A stretch of 64,000 nt of DNA from Bacteroidales bacterium (GCA_016928305.1 JAFGKY010000028.1:43627-107626); one strand, 5' to 3'; shown: positions 24,913 to 34,253, counted from the stretch's first letter. Notes: generated by a model not told the origin, from the sequence alone. Numbers and translations are program-made.

Positions 24913-25578
24913 TTAAATGCTAAGGTATTTCATGAACATTTCATACCGGTTTTCATAAAAACTGTTCATATCATCTTCATCCATAAATGTACTTTTGATG
25001 ATATAATTGTACCGGTTAAATGTCTGGATGATCGAAGAAAGATCGGTCCTGTTAATTTTTATTGTAACTTCCAGCTTTGTGGATGAGGAATGTGAGCTTA
25101 TACATACGCTAAGTATTTTGGCATCATTGCTTTCAACAATTTGGGCAATCTGAGACAGGGAATAATCATGGATATTCATGTCAAGGACAATAATAGCTCC
25201 TGGTTCCTTAAGAGCTGAAAAATCTGCGAAGAAATGCAACAAGTCATTCAGGGTTATCACTCCCAGGTAATGGTTGTTATGATCGAGCACAGGGACTACC
25301 GTTAGATTGAGCCTAGAAGCCAGTTCTATTACTTCGTACAAGTGCTGATCGTATGTTACGAAAGGGCTGAATAATGACAGGGAATGGTTTCCGATGGGTT
25401 CATCAGCCATGTTGTAATCATAAATATCTTTATCCGATATTAATCCAAGAAAGTCCTCGTTATTAACGATCGGAAGATGGGATATTCTGAAAATGTCCAT
25501 CCAGTAAAGTGCTTTTTGCCCGTTGTCGGAAGTACGAAGGGCGGGAACAATATCGGAAATCAAATCTTTGGCCAGCAT
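24913..25578 (-). CDS. CBS-pair domain protein with ACT-like C-terminal region
   Basis: The 221-residue protein has two CBS motifs (about residues 1-60 and 72-130; SHLPIVNNEDFLGLISDKDIYDY and TVVPVLDHNNHYLGVITLNDLLHFF) that form an adenosine-nucleotide binding pair. The C-terminal 80 residues (GAIIVLDMNIHDYSLSQIAQ...) look like an ACT-type ligand-binding fold. It is cytoplasmic and probably regulatory. It is divergent from pdxJ, a neighbour relation seen in other Bacteroidetes, where a NAD kinase gene usually sits nearby; none is visible here. Confidence 0.85.
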   Translation of the reverse strand: MLAKDLISDIVPALRTSDNGQKALYWMDIFRISHLPIVNNEDFLGLISDKDIYDYNMADEPIGNHSLSLFSPFVTYDQHLYEVIELASRLNLTVVPVLDHNNHYLGVITLNDLLHFFADFSALKEPGAIIVLDMNIHDYSLSQIAQIVESNDAKILSVCISSHSSSTKLEVTIKINRTDLSSIIQTFNRYNYIIKSTFMDEDDMNSFYENRYEMFMKYLSI

Positions 25579-25608
25579 TGCAGTGGAATTTAAAATCGCT
25601 TACATTTG
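25578..25608 (+). promoter_or_regulatory. Bacteroidetes-type promoter for pdxJ
   Basis: TTG at 25578-25580, a 20-base spacer, then TACATTTG at 25601-25608. It would give a leader of about 70 bases before pdxJ. The -33 part overlaps the start of the divergent CBS gene. Confidence 0.5.
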
Positions 25609-25683
25609 TATGCTTCAAAACAGATCACCTGCAGAAAAGAAAGAAAATAAAATTAGGGTTAATTTCTTAAATATCCAAATACC

Positions 25684-26403
25684 ATGAATGTGACCAGGTT
25701 GAGCGTGAATATCAATAAAATAGCTACAATCCGTAATGCCCGCGGAGGTTCAATACCCGATGTTGTGCTGGCTGCAGTAAGATGTCAGCAATATGGAGCC
25801 CAGGGCATAACGGTGCATCCCCGTCCGGATGAACGTCATATCCGATACCAGGATGTCCGTGATCTTCGAGACGTTATAAAAACTGAATTCAATATTGAAG
25901 GATATCCTTCGCAACGTTTTATTGATCTGGTTCTTGAAGTTAAACCACACCAGGTAACACTGGTACCCGATTCCCATGATGTGATAACATCGAACCAGGG
26001 CTGGAACGTGATAAAATACGAAGCATTTCTGAAAGAAGTCATTAGAGAATTTCAAGAAGCAGGAATCCGAACATCGTTGTTTATTGAAACCGATGTGACA
26101 CAGATTGAAAGTGCCGTATCAACCGGTACGAATCGTATTGAACTGTATACTGAACCCTATGCACGAAATTTTTCCAGGGATCCGGTGAAAGCTATTGCTC
26201 CATATGTTAAAGCTGCACAAAAGGCTGTTGAAGCGGGTCTTGGACTCAACGCCGGACATGACCTGAATCTTGCAAACCTTCGTTATTTTCATCAGCATAT
26301 TCCCGATCTGCTTGAAGTATCCATTGGTCACGCCCTTATTTCCGATGCTTTGTATTTCGGTCTCGAGAATACCATTAAACGATACCTTGAGCAATTGACC
26401 TGA
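25684..26403 (+). CDS. pdxJ: Pyridoxine 5'-phosphate synthase
   Basis: PdxJ condenses 1-deoxy-D-xylulose 5-phosphate with 3-amino-2-oxopropyl phosphate to form pyridoxine 5'-phosphate (vitamin B6, DXP-dependent route). The 239-residue TIM-barrel protein shows the usual marks: [34 protein letters not shown], the catalytic Glu in [36 protein letters not shown] and [12 protein letters not shown]. The stop overlaps the next gene's ATG by one base (TGATG), so the two are translationally coupled. Confidence 0.97.
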   Translation: MNVTRLSVNINKIATIRNARGGSIPDVVLAAVRCQQYGAQGITVHPRPDERHIRYQDVRDLRDVIKTEFNIEGYPSQRFIDLVLEVKPHQVTLVPDSHDVITSNQGWNVIKYEAFLKEVIREFQEAGIRTSLFIETDVTQIESAVSTGTNRIELYTEPYARNFSRDPVKAIAPYVKAAQKAVEAGLGLNAGHDLNLANLRYFHQHIPDLLEVSIGHALISDALYFGLENTIKRYLEQLT

Positions 26404-27206
26404 TGGAACTGTTTTACCGTAAGCTTGGGAAGGGAAAACCTCTTGTTGTTTTGCACGGTCTCTATGGTTCTTCGGATAACTGGTATACATTGGGCAAACA
26501 ATTAGCACAGGAAAGGGAGGTTTACCTGGTTGACTTGCGCAATCACGGCCGTTCTCCTCACCATCCCGAACACTCCTATGGGGCAATGCGTGATGATTTA
26601 CACGAATTCCTGGTTCAGCATTCACTCTTCAAACCAGTTTTGATGGGGCATTCTATGGGCGGACGTGTTGCCATGTTCTTTGCATCCATGCATCCCAAGT
26701 TGATAGAAAAACTCATTGTGACTGATATTTCGCCCTGCTCATACAACACAGAAGATCATCTCTCTGAGATACAGCAACATAAAACCATTATACAGGCCCT
26801 TCGCTCTATTGACATTTCACATCTTTCAGCGAGATCAGATGCCGATATACAGCTGGCTAAAACCATAAAATCTTCGGTCATTAGACAATTTCTGCTTAAA
26901 AATCTTAAAGCAGAAGGTCATAAGAACTTTCGCTGGTGCCTTAACCTGCCTGCTCTTGAAAAAAATCTTCAGGAGATATTGTTGGGGATCGATATCATCG
27001 GCCGGCCTTCTGAATCTCAAATGGATTTTCCTGCTCTTTTTATCCGCGGACAGCTTTCAGGTTATATAAAGGAAAAAGATATGGATTGTATACATCATTT
27101 TTTCAAAAACGCCACGATTATTACCATATCAAATGCCAGTCATTGGGTGCACGCCGAAGAACCCGGGCGTTTCATGGTAGCAGTAAAAGAATTTCTGGAA
27201 AAGTAA
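26403..27206 (+). CDS. Alpha/beta hydrolase, YbfF-like esterase
   Basis: The 267-residue cytoplasmic protein has an alpha/beta-hydrolase core: oxyanion loop LHGLYGSSDNWYTL, DLRNHGRSPH, the nucleophile elbow GHSMGG (Ser near residue 82) and the catalytic His in ASHWVHAEEP. It resembles the YbfF group of acyl-CoA or small-ester hydrolases. Substrate is unknown. It is coupled to pdxJ by a one-base overlap; a link to vitamin B6 metabolism is not established. Convergent with the exonuclease gene. Confidence 0.88.
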   Translation: MELFYRKLGKGKPLVVLHGLYGSSDNWYTLGKQLAQEREVYLVDLRNHGRSPHHPEHSYGAMRDDLHEFLVQHSLFKPVLMGHSMGGRVAMFFASMHPKLIEKLIVTDISPCSYNTEDHLSEIQQHKTIIQALRSIDISHLSARSDADIQLAKTIKSSVIRQFLLKNLKAEGHKNFRWCLNLPALEKNLQEILLGIDIIGRPSESQMDFPALFIRGQLSGYIKEKDMDCIHHFFKNATIITISNASHWVHAEEPGRFMVAVKEFLEK

Positions 27207-27321
27207 GAGAGAAGGATTTGTTCGACATTAGTTTATCTTACAACGAGTAGATATATTTTTCCGGCTCTATCCAAACGTAAAACCAACATTTCGGGATTCT
27301 TCGTATTCTGGCATGCCTGTT

Positions 27322-28044
27322 TTACGGGTGCACGATTTCAATCATCTCCGGTAAAAGCAGCGGTTCTCGCTGATAGCGTTTTATTATTTGAGCTATGGTA
27401 ATCACATCACGCTGACAATATTCAACAATCCGGGGGAGATCATGATCCTTGTAATACACGTCAGCTATCATACTGCCGTCAATATCTGTTTTTGGACTGG
27501 GAATATTAAACAATGCAGCCAGTAATTCCAGTGAAGTATAATGTTTATGATCCCCAAATTTCCATAATTCCATGGTATCGAGATGTCGAATCTCCCATGG
27601 TTTCTTTCCTGTCGTGTCGAGAAGATCAGGGAGTTCCAGACCATGGACCAGGATTCTGCGGGCAATGTATGGAAAATCAAATTCTTTACCATTGTGCGCA
27701 CATAGCAATACCTCGCGTGCTTGTGAAACACGTTGCAGCAATGAAGTAAAATCAGTTAAAATTTGTTCTTCCCGGTCTCCTGCAAAAGAAACAATTCGAA
27801 AGCACGGAATTTTATTCCGGAATCCAAGCATTCCTGTTGATATACAAATTATTTTACCAAATTCGGCATAAATTCCTGCACGCTGGTATACATCAGCTGC
27901 CGTCTCATTTTCTTTTCGGAAATAAGATGATTTTTTATCCCAGAGTTTTTTAAAAGGCTCCGGTACATCATTCAGTGCAGCGTACTGAGGAACTGTTTCA
28001 ATGTCGAGAAACAGGACATTATCGAATTTTATGGCTGCAAGCAT
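27322..28044 (-). CDS. Predicted 3'-5' exonuclease, DEDD superfamily (PolB-like)
   Basis: The 240-residue product has an RNase H-like exonuclease fold with the DEDD residues placed as expected: FLDIETVP (Exo I, Asp and Glu, residues about 13-20), AHNGKEFDFPYI (Exo II Asp) and VEYCQRDVITIAQI (Exo III, Asp with the preceding Tyr, about 216-226). It matches the group annotated as related to the exonuclease domain of DNA polymerase B. Likely role is DNA or RNA 3' end trimming; partners unknown. Single gene, divergent from the manA-like gene. Confidence 0.87.
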   Translation of the reverse strand: MLAAIKFDNVLFLDIETVPQYAALNDVPEPFKKLWDKKSSYFRKENETAADVYQRAGIYAEFGKIICISTGMLGFRNKIPCFRIVSFAGDREEQILTDFTSLLQRVSQAREVLLCAHNGKEFDFPYIARRILVHGLELPDLLDTTGKKPWEIRHLDTMELWKFGDHKHYTSLELLAALFNIPSPKTDIDGSMIADVYYKDHDLPRIVEYCQRDVITIAQIIKRYQREPLLLPEMIEIVHP

Positions 28045-28114
28045 TGCTGATCATAGTTAATTCGGAAATTGAACATAAAAACCATCCCTTATGATGGTGT
28101 TATGATGAAATCAT

Positions 28115-28122
28115 TATTTTTG
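28115..28122 (+). promoter_or_regulatory. -7 promoter element for manA-like-engB
   Basis: TATTTTTG fits TAnnTTTG, 64 bases before the manA-like ATG. No clear -33 element was found. Confidence 0.4.
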
Positions 28123-28186
28123 CATTCTTTTACCAAGTTAAGAAGAATATTTGTATTTCGTATAAGAACGCTTTAATGATACTGTA

Positions 28187-29215
28187 ATGAATCGCTTATA
28201 TCCACTTAAATTCAGACCCATTATCAAGGACAAAATCTGGGGTGGTACAAGACTCAGGGATCTGCTCGGAAAGAAAACCAAAACAGATAAGGCCGGTGAA
28301 AGCTGGGAAATATCTTGTATTCCCAAGGATGTTTCAGTTGTTTGCAATGGATTTCTTAAGGGCAATGCACTGGAAGAGTTAATTGAAGTCTATATGGGCG
28401 ATTTGATAGGCGATTCAATATACGAGAAGTTTGGTCTTACCTTTCCTCTTTTAATTAAGTTTATTGATGCCAATGATGCTTTGTCCATACAGGTGCATCC
28501 CAACGATAAGCTGGCCGAAAAAAGGCATCGCGCTTTTGGTAAATCCGAAATGTGGTACATTATTGAGGCTGAAAAAGACGCGGAAATAATTATTGGCTTC
28601 AATCAGACTGTCAGCAAAGAATTGTATAAAAAACACCTGGCCGAAAAAACGATTCAACAAATTCTCCATAAAGAGAAAGTCGTGCCTGGTGATGTCTTCT
28701 TCCTGCCGGCGGGGCGAATCCATGCCATCGGGGCCGGGATTTTGCTGGCAGAGATACAACAGACTTCCGATATAACATACCGGATTTATGATTTTGATCG
28801 CCTTGATGATACGGGGAGAGCCCGGGAATTACATACAGAACTGGCACTGGATGCAATAGATTACGCAGAATATAAGGACTATCGGACCCGTTATACAAAA
28901 AGGCCGGATGTGTCCAACAATCTTGCAAGATGCAGGAACTTCACCACAAATTATATTGAGCTTACCCGGGAAATTGAGAAAAATTACATCGAGCTCGATT
29001 CCTTTGTTGTCTTTGTGTGCGTGGACGGTGCTTTTTCCATTCAATACTATGACAAGGAGATCGAGTCTGTGCATAAGGGAGAAACCATACTATTGCCGGC
29101 TGAAATAAAAGACATCCGGTTAGTTCCGGAAGGCAGGGCAAAAATGCTGGAAGTATATATTGAAACAGAAACACGCGAAAAAAAGATCGGCGATGTAATC
29201 TCAAAATATTTCTGA
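28187..29215 (+). CDS. manA: Mannose-6-phosphate isomerase, class I (ManA-like)
   Basis: The enzyme interconverts mannose 6-phosphate and fructose 6-phosphate and needs zinc. The 342-residue cupin protein begins LYPLKFRPIIKDKIWGGTRL and holds zinc-ligand motifs QVHPND (residues about 103-108) and KSEMWYIIEAE, plus the GRIHAIGAGILLAEIQQTSDITYRIYDFDR block that carries the last His and the catalytic Arg. This is the short Bacteroidetes/Firmicutes type. The stop overlaps the engB ATG by one base. Confidence 0.93.
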   Translation: MNRLYPLKFRPIIKDKIWGGTRLRDLLGKKTKTDKAGESWEISCIPKDVSVVCNGFLKGNALEELIEVYMGDLIGDSIYEKFGLTFPLLIKFIDANDALSIQVHPNDKLAEKRHRAFGKSEMWYIIEAEKDAEIIIGFNQTVSKELYKKHLAEKTIQQILHKEKVVPGDVFFLPAGRIHAIGAGILLAEIQQTSDITYRIYDFDRLDDTGRARELHTELALDAIDYAEYKDYRTRYTKRPDVSNNLARCRNFTTNYIELTREIEKNYIELDSFVVFVCVDGAFSIQYYDKEIESVHKGETILLPAEIKDIRLVPEGRAKMLEVYIETETREKKIGDVISKYF

Positions 29216-29817
29216 TGGATATTATCCGCGTTGAGTTTATAAAAAGCAGCCCGGATGTGAAATCATGTCCGGCCCCTTCTTTCCCGGAGTATGCTTTTGC
29301 TGGACGGTCGAATGTTGGTAAATCATCCCTGATCAACATGCTGACCGTACGGAAAAATCTGGCAAAAACATCTTCCATACCGGGTAAAACACAATGCATC
29401 AATCACTACCTTGTTAATGACGCATGGTACCTGGTTGACCTGCCTGGTTATGGTTATGCACGGACCTCCAAAGCCATAAAGACAAGATTCCCTGTTATTA
29501 TTAAGGATTATCTTTTGCAGCGCAAAACTCTTGCCTGCCTGTTTGTTTTGATCGATGCCCGGCGCGAGCCCATGGAAATTGATCTGAAATTTATTCACTG
29601 GGCAGGAAAAACCCGGATTCCCCTTGTACTTTGCTTTACAAAGACAGATAAACTCTCGGCTTTGCAGCTTAGGCATAAACTGGACTTATACCAGGAAAAA
29701 CTCTTTGAGACCTGGGCGGAACTGCCCGATTTTATTACTACCTCATCGGTTCATAAAAAAGGCAGAAATGAAATAATTGACATTATTGTGCGTTCGATCA
29801 ACCTGATGAATGGCTGA
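29215..29817 (+). CDS. engB: Ribosome biogenesis GTPase YsxC/EngB
   Basis: The 200-residue GTPase acts in assembly of the 50S subunit. G motifs are present: G1 GRSNVGKSS (residues 30-38), G2 TSSIPGKTQ, G3 DLPGYGYA, G4 TKTDKL and G5 TSS near residue 180. The DLPGYGYA motif is specific for this group. It is co-transcribed with the manA-like gene (one-base overlap). Confidence 0.96.
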   Translation: MDIIRVEFIKSSPDVKSCPAPSFPEYAFAGRSNVGKSSLINMLTVRKNLAKTSSIPGKTQCINHYLVNDAWYLVDLPGYGYARTSKAIKTRFPVIIKDYLLQRKTLACLFVLIDARREPMEIDLKFIHWAGKTRIPLVLCFTKTDKLSALQLRHKLDLYQEKLFETWAELPDFITTSSVHKKGRNEIIDIIVRSINLMNG

Positions 29818-29934
29818 TTAAGAATGGCACGGATCTTGGCCTACGGTTCCAGTCTTTCCCTCCCTGTTTTCTCATTGTTAAAAATTGTTTCATTTTTTGC
29901 TTGTCTTAAATATATTATTGAACGCGGTTTTTTT

Positions 29935-29942
29935 TACATTTG
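29935..29942 (+). promoter_or_regulatory. -7 promoter element for prs
   Basis: TACATTTG (TAnnTTTG) 31 bases before the prs ATG, in a 156-base gap. -33 element not clear. Confidence 0.45.
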
Positions 29943-29973
29943 CAGCGCCTGATAATCCTGAAAACATAAATTC

Positions 29974-30912
29974 ATGAAAATCAAAGCTCCCATCAAGTTT
30001 TTTGCCGGCCGTGCTTCCACATATCTTGCTGAGAAAATAGCCAAAAGTTATGGCTCCGAAGTTGGAAAAACCTCAGTCCTTGAATTTAGTGACGGAGAAA
30101 TTCAACCTTTTTTTGAGGAATCTGTGCGCGGTTGCATTGTCTTTATTATTCAGTCCACATACCCTCCGGCTGAAAACCTGATGGAATTATTGCTCATGGT
30201 TGATGCCGCTAAAAGGGCATCTGCCTTTCAGGTTGTTGCCGTTATGCCATACCTGGGTTATGCCAGGCAGGATCGGAAGGATAAACCCCGTTGTTCCATC
30301 GGAGCCAAATTGGTTGCTGATTTGTTGACAGCGGCCGGAGTTGACCGTATCATGACCATGGACCTCCATGCCGACCAGATACAGGGATTCTTTAACGTTC
30401 CGGTAGATCATTTATATGGATCAGCCCTGTTTGTCCCTTATATTAAGAGTCTTAATCTTGAGAATCTGGCTGTTGCTGCTCCCGATATGGGAGGTACCAA
30501 ACGTGCCAATGCTTACGCTCGTTTTCTTAATTGCGAAATGGTAATCTGTTATAAACTAAGAAAAAAGGCGAATGTTGTGGAAGAGATAAGGGTGATCGGC
30601 GATGTTCGTGACAAAGATATTGTGATTGTGGATGATATGATTGATACAGCCGGGACTATCTGTCTTGCAGCCAAGCTGATGCACGATGAAGGTGCCCGCT
30701 CTATCCGTGTCGTGGGTTCCCATGCCGTATTTTCAGGTCCGGCCTATGAGAGGATTGAAAAGTCGCCCATAAGCGAGGTTTATGTTACAGATTCCATTCC
30801 CCTTAAAAACCATAACGATAAGATTAAAGTCCTTTCGATCGCAGATCTATTTGCGGATGTCATCCACAAAGTTTACAAGTACAAATCGATCAGCAATAGT
30901 TTTATCGCGTGA
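29974..30912 (+). CDS. prs: Ribose-phosphate pyrophosphokinase
   Basis: Prs makes PRPP from ribose 5-phosphate and ATP, the entry to purine, pyrimidine, NAD and histidine synthesis. The 312-residue protein shows FSDGEIQPFFEESVRGC, the MPYLGYARQDRK ATP-binding segment, the metal-binding DLHADQIQGFF and the PRPP loop VIVDDMIDTAGT (about residues 213-224), and ends with the VTDSIPL segment near the C-terminus. Class I type, normal length, own promoter. Confidence 0.96.
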   Translation: MKIKAPIKFFAGRASTYLAEKIAKSYGSEVGKTSVLEFSDGEIQPFFEESVRGCIVFIIQSTYPPAENLMELLLMVDAAKRASAFQVVAVMPYLGYARQDRKDKPRCSIGAKLVADLLTAAGVDRIMTMDLHADQIQGFFNVPVDHLYGSALFVPYIKSLNLENLAVAAPDMGGTKRANAYARFLNCEMVICYKLRKKANVVEEIRVIGDVRDKDIVIVDDMIDTAGTICLAAKLMHDEGARSIRVVGSHAVFSGPAYERIEKSPISEVYVTDSIPLKNHNDKIKVLSIADLFADVIHKVYKYKSISNSFIA

Positions 30913-31187
30913 AAGTATTGGTTGCGGTTTTCTATTGCACACAGCTTTTTACTGCCGTTAAGCATGTTTACTCTATAAGTCCACGGTCGACTGTCAACAG
31001 TCAACAGAAATACGGTTCACAGACGACAGCTTACAGCTCACGGATAATCTGTAAACTAGTTAATCCGTTAGCACTCAAACTCTCAAATTTTCAAACTCTA
31101 ACAAGTTCGCGGGTTACAGTATTTGAATATATTTCTCCTCCCCGGAGGGGAAAGGGGTGGGTAAATTCCTTTGTCTATTTCTTAAAT
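30913..31187. other. Intergenic mosaic of degenerate repeats
   Basis: The 275-base gap between prs and the nitroreductase gene contains a decayed heptamer array (about 30980-31037; CAACAGT, CAACAG, ACAGCTT, ACAGCTC words), a run of CAAACTCT/CAAATTTT words (31075-31100), and a palindromic GC-rich word CTCCCCGGAGGGG with a trailing GGGGTGGG (31137-31162). These resemble the repeat remnants scattered between genes of many Bacteroidetes. A 114-codon open frame starting at GTG here looks accidental. Confidence 0.6.
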
Positions 31188-31742
31188 CTAATACTTATTA
31201 TACGTCACCACATCTTCCTGCATCTTACGCTTTTTAGGCCTGATTTCCTCTGAAGCCGGATAGCCGACGGTAATAATCAGTTCAACTCTTTTATTCCTTG
31301 GAATAAACAAAAGCTTTCTGACTCTTTTTTCATTGAACCATCCGAGGATACAGGTGCCTAATCCTTCTTCCACCGCCTGCAGACAAAAGTGAATGGCAGC
31401 TATGCCGATATCCATTTCCGGGTATTCCTTGTCTTTCACCACCTGTCCGATAGCCGAGGTCAGGTTGGCTTTTTCGCGCACTATTACCACATGCACGGGA
31501 GCCTGTTTTGTGAAATGGTTAAGGGGTAATATCCGGTCATGTGTAGCATCAGCCAACGCATTTTTGATAACCGGATCATTCACAACAATGAATTTCCAGG
31601 GTTGGGCATTGCAGGCTGAAGGCGACAGACGTGCTGCCTCAAGGCACCGTTCGATCTTGTTCGCGTCAATGTTCCGGTTATCATAAGCCCTGGTGCTTTG
31701 CCTGGCCTTTACCATATCCAGAAAACTGGAGTAATTTTTCAT
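31188..31742 (-). CDS. Nitroreductase family FMN-dependent oxidoreductase
   Basis: The 184-residue product begins SFLDMVKARQSTRAYD, with the R-x-S-x-R FMN-phosphate motif, and continues with EAARLSPSACNAQPWKFIVV, DIGIAAIHFCLQAVEEGLGTCILGWFN and VGYPASE, all typical of small nitroreductases. It would use FMN and NAD(P)H to reduce nitro compounds, quinones or flavins. The sequence ends KRKMQEDVVTYNKY, a common C-terminal pattern of the Bacteroidetes members. Its start overlaps the stop of the oxidoreductase upstream by four bases. Confidence 0.93.
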   Translation of the reverse strand: MKNYSSFLDMVKARQSTRAYDNRNIDANKIERCLEAARLSPSACNAQPWKFIVVNDPVIKNALADATHDRILPLNHFTKQAPVHVVIVREKANLTSAIGQVVKDKEYPEMDIGIAAIHFCLQAVEEGLGTCILGWFNEKRVRKLLFIPRNKRVELIITVGYPASEEIRPKKRKMQEDVVTYNKY

Positions 31743-32410
31743 GCATTATATCGTTTAGATAACTTTTGCAGCTCGTCGGATTCAATGATCTGTTTTATAG
31801 ATCCATGAAGTGCAATATGAAGCATGGCCCTGGCCACATCGGATGCCTGTATGCTTTTGTAACGTGCCAGCCGGCCAATAAAAAGGGGGGTCAACAACCG
31901 GGCAAACCATTTCCCTACTTCTTCACCAAACCTATATTCATTGCGCTTACCAAGCAGAATGGAAGGTCTGACAATATATGCTTTTTTACCCAATATCCTT
32001 ATAATTGCCTCTTCCATTTCGCCCTTGGTGCGCAGGTAAAAATTATTGCTTTTGGCATTTGATCCTATCGATGAGACCACCATAAAGTGCGTAACCTGCT
32101 TTCGTGACGCAATCTCTGCTAAGGTAACAGGAAGACCATAATCAACCTGTCTGAATCGCTCCTGTGTTTTTGCCTTCTTGATGGTTGTACCAAGACAACA
32201 GAACATATCATCGCCTGTAATCAGGCTTTCAAGTTTTTGCAAATCAGTAAAATCAGTAATAATTTCTTCGACCTTGGTGGATACTGGTTGAATTGGTTTG
32301 CGGTTGAATAGTATTATTTTTTTATAAGCATCTTCCTTAATAAGTTCTCCCAGTAAATGATTGCCAACCAGACCTGTTGATCCAAAGAGGATGGCTGTTC
32401 GTTTTTCCAT
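31739..32410 (-). CDS. NAD(P)H-binding oxidoreductase, HTATIP2/TIP30-like
   Basis: The 223-residue Rossmann-fold protein starts with the nucleotide-binding motif GSTGLVGNHLL (residues 10-20) and contains CCLGTTIKKA, the VDYGLPVTLAEIA helix and VVSSIGSN...YLRTKGEMEEAI with the Y-x3-K pair, as in the atypical short-chain dehydrogenases related to TIP30. Substrate is unknown. It shares an operon with the nitroreductase (ATGA overlap), which suggests a joint redox function. Confidence 0.87.
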   Translation of the reverse strand: MEKRTAILFGSTGLVGNHLLGELIKEDAYKKIILFNRKPIQPVSTKVEEIITDFTDLQKLESLITGDDMFCCLGTTIKKAKTQERFRQVDYGLPVTLAEIASRKQVTHFMVVSSIGSNAKSNNFYLRTKGEMEEAIIRILGKKAYIVRPSILLGKRNEYRFGEEVGKWFARLLTPLFIGRLARYKSIQASDVARAMLHIALHGSIKQIIESDELQKLSKRYNA

Positions 32411-32429
32411 GGTGTTTTATTTTAAACAG

Positions 32430-32437
32430 CAAAGATA
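32430..32437 (-). promoter_or_regulatory. -7 promoter element for the oxidoreductase-nitroreductase pair
   Basis: CAAAGATA on the plus strand reads TATCTTTG on the minus strand (TAnnTTTG), about 20 bases before the oxidoreductase ATG. The -33 region has GAAAC rather than a clear CAA, so the match is partial. Confidence 0.48.
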
Positions 32438-32520
32438 TTGGTTTTTTGTTTTTTTGAAACCGACTCCGTCAGCCTGCCCCAATCCATCGGTGGTCCTTCA
32501 GACTCTGACAGGTCTTTATC

Positions 32521-33321
32521 CTATAAATCCCGTTTTTTCAGTACCAGGTATATCAGATACACAAAGAGTGCAGTGTAGGCCAGTGCGATACCAATATCTT
32601 GTATGGCAATAAAGTCCTGGGTTTCACGAAAGGCGTATTTGCCAAAAGGCAACCGGATGAGATTGTTGATGGCTTTCAGCGGGAAAAGTCCTTTGATCCA
32701 TACGGTTTTAATCCGGAAAACAATAATGGGTTCAACAATATAAGTGTAAAGAATCAATAATCCCATCGAAATTCCGGTTCTTCTGATTACCAGGGCCAGT
32801 AAAAAAGCCATCAGCTGGTATATGGTAACCTGCAGGAAATATGCAGGCAGGAATCCGGTATATTGAATAATTGAGGATATTGCTGTTTCTTCCGTGTAGA
32901 TAAATCCCATTGTCAACCCGGTTATGAGCAGAAATACAGTTGCAGAAAGACTGAGCAGAAGGATTAAAAAAAACTTGGATAACATGAATTCACTCCTGCT
33001 CATTCCGTTCATAATATTCTGACGGAGTGTTCCATAACTTATTTCATTGCACAACGAAATAATTATGTAGATGGCTAAGATTATTTTCAGAAAACCAGCC
33101 ACATAGGTTATGTTATGCCATACATCGGGAAATTCAAAAACAGGAATCCGTGAAGGATCAATAACGTTGTTTATCATTTCGCCTTTACCGGCAAGGAAAT
33201 CGAGAAAGAACTTTGCACTCAGGAAGACCAGCAAAAGGATTGCTATGTGCAGGCCGGCAAATATCCAGAACGGGGTGTGGTACTTCAGCTTATACCATTC
33301 AATTCTCAGTAATCGCTTCAT
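32521..33321 (-). CDS. ABC-2 type transporter permease
   Basis: The 266-residue membrane protein has six hydrophobic helices and the ABC-2 pattern: an amphipathic N-terminus (MKRLLRIEWYKLKYHTPFWI), a large extracytoplasmic loop after helix 1, and EISYGTLRQNIMNGMSRSEFMLSKF on the cytoplasmic side, where the ATPase docks. It pairs with the ATPase encoded just upstream (four-base overlap). Substrate unknown; gliding motility GldA/GldF-like or antibiotic/lipid export are possible, but nothing decides it. Confidence 0.88.
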   Translation of the reverse strand: MKRLLRIEWYKLKYHTPFWIFAGLHIAILLLVFLSAKFFLDFLAGKGEMINNVIDPSRIPVFEFPDVWHNITYVAGFLKIILAIYIIISLCNEISYGTLRQNIMNGMSRSEFMLSKFFLILLLSLSATVFLLITGLTMGFIYTEETAISSIIQYTGFLPAYFLQVTIYQLMAFLLALVIRRTGISMGLLILYTYIVEPIIVFRIKTVWIKGLFPLKAINNLIRLPFGKYAFRETQDFIAIQDIGIALAYTALFVYLIYLVLKKRDL

Positions 33322-34214
33322 TGTTGATCAGTTAGAATATCAAGAAACTGTTTCTCCAGTGATTTTCTCCGGATTAAAAAGTGTGTAATTATAATTCCCT
33401 TGCCAGTCAGGAATTGACTGATTTCAATGACTTTATCAACCGGAATAAGGACAACAACCCTATCATCCTCTTCTTCATATTTTATTACGGAGGGGAAAGC
33501 CTTCACTGTTTTCTTCAGCAATTCCATATCGGTTGCACCGAGCTCAACACGTCGTTCTGTTTCTGATACATCACTCACAAGACCGGAATAAACCAGCCTG
33601 CCTTTGTCGAGTATGCAAAAATGACTGCAGACTTTCTGAACTTCATCCAGCAGGTGACTCGCCAGTATAACTGTTTTTCCTTGTTTTGCCACAGCAATAA
33701 TAATATCCCTGATCTCGGCGATGCCAATAGGATCGAGTCCATTTGTCGGCTCATCCAGGATCAATAGCGGAGGATCGCTGAGCAGGGCAGCTGCCAGTGC
33801 AAGTCGTTGTTTCATTCCCAGTGAAAAGGTACGGTAAGGACTGTTTCTCCTTTCGTGTAATCCGACTGTCGCTAATACCTCGTCAATCCTGTCGAGTCCG
33901 GCTTTCTTGATTTCGGCAATGATTTTCAGGTTCATAACGGCTGAAAGGTAAGGATAAAACGAAGGTATCTCCAGAAGTGATCCTATTTTCCGACGGTTTT
34001 CGGTGTTTGACTTACTATTAAACCATAAATAAGTTCCCCGGGTCGGATTTAGCACATCCAGTAACATTCCCAGCGTGGTTGTTTTTCCGCTTCCATTGGG
34101 ACCGAGTATTCCAAAAACGCTACCTTCCGGTATCTCGATGGTAAGATTCTCGACCGCTTTAATACGACCGTAATACTTGGTTAACTGACTGATTGATACT
34201 GCGGGATGCAACAT
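33318..34214 (-). CDS. ABC transporter ATP-binding protein
   Basis: The 298-residue ATPase has Walker A GPNGSGKTT (residues about 38-46), the signature FSLGMKQRLALAAAL, Walker B LLILDEPTNGLDP and the H-loop ILASHLL, plus a C-terminal extension of about 80 residues typical of ABC-2 ATPases. It powers the permease encoded by the overlapping gene. A DUF4252 gene lies 39 bases upstream on the same strand and may share the transcript. Confidence 0.94.
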   Translation of the reverse strand: MLHPAVSISQLTKYYGRIKAVENLTIEIPEGSVFGILGPNGSGKTTTLGMLLDVLNPTRGTYLWFNSKSNTENRRKIGSLLEIPSFYPYLSAVMNLKIIAEIKKAGLDRIDEVLATVGLHERRNSPYRTFSLGMKQRLALAAALLSDPPLLILDEPTNGLDPIGIAEIRDIIIAVAKQGKTVILASHLLDEVQKVCSHFCILDKGRLVYSGLVSDVSETERRVELGATDMELLKKTVKAFPSVIKYEEEDDRVVVLIPVDKVIEISQFLTGKGIIITHFLIRRKSLEKQFLDILTDQQ

Positions 34215-34253
34215 TATGCTTTAATTATATTGTATATTCATGAAAAGGATCAA

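Noticed and set aside
29818..29973. Riboswitch in the prs leader
   Set aside because: The -7 element lies only about 30 bases before the ATG, leaving no room for a structured leader.
30909..31253. 114-codon ORF after prs
   Set aside because: Starts at GTG overlapping the prs stop, runs through degenerate repeats and into the nitroreductase gene on the other strand; composition is not protein-like.
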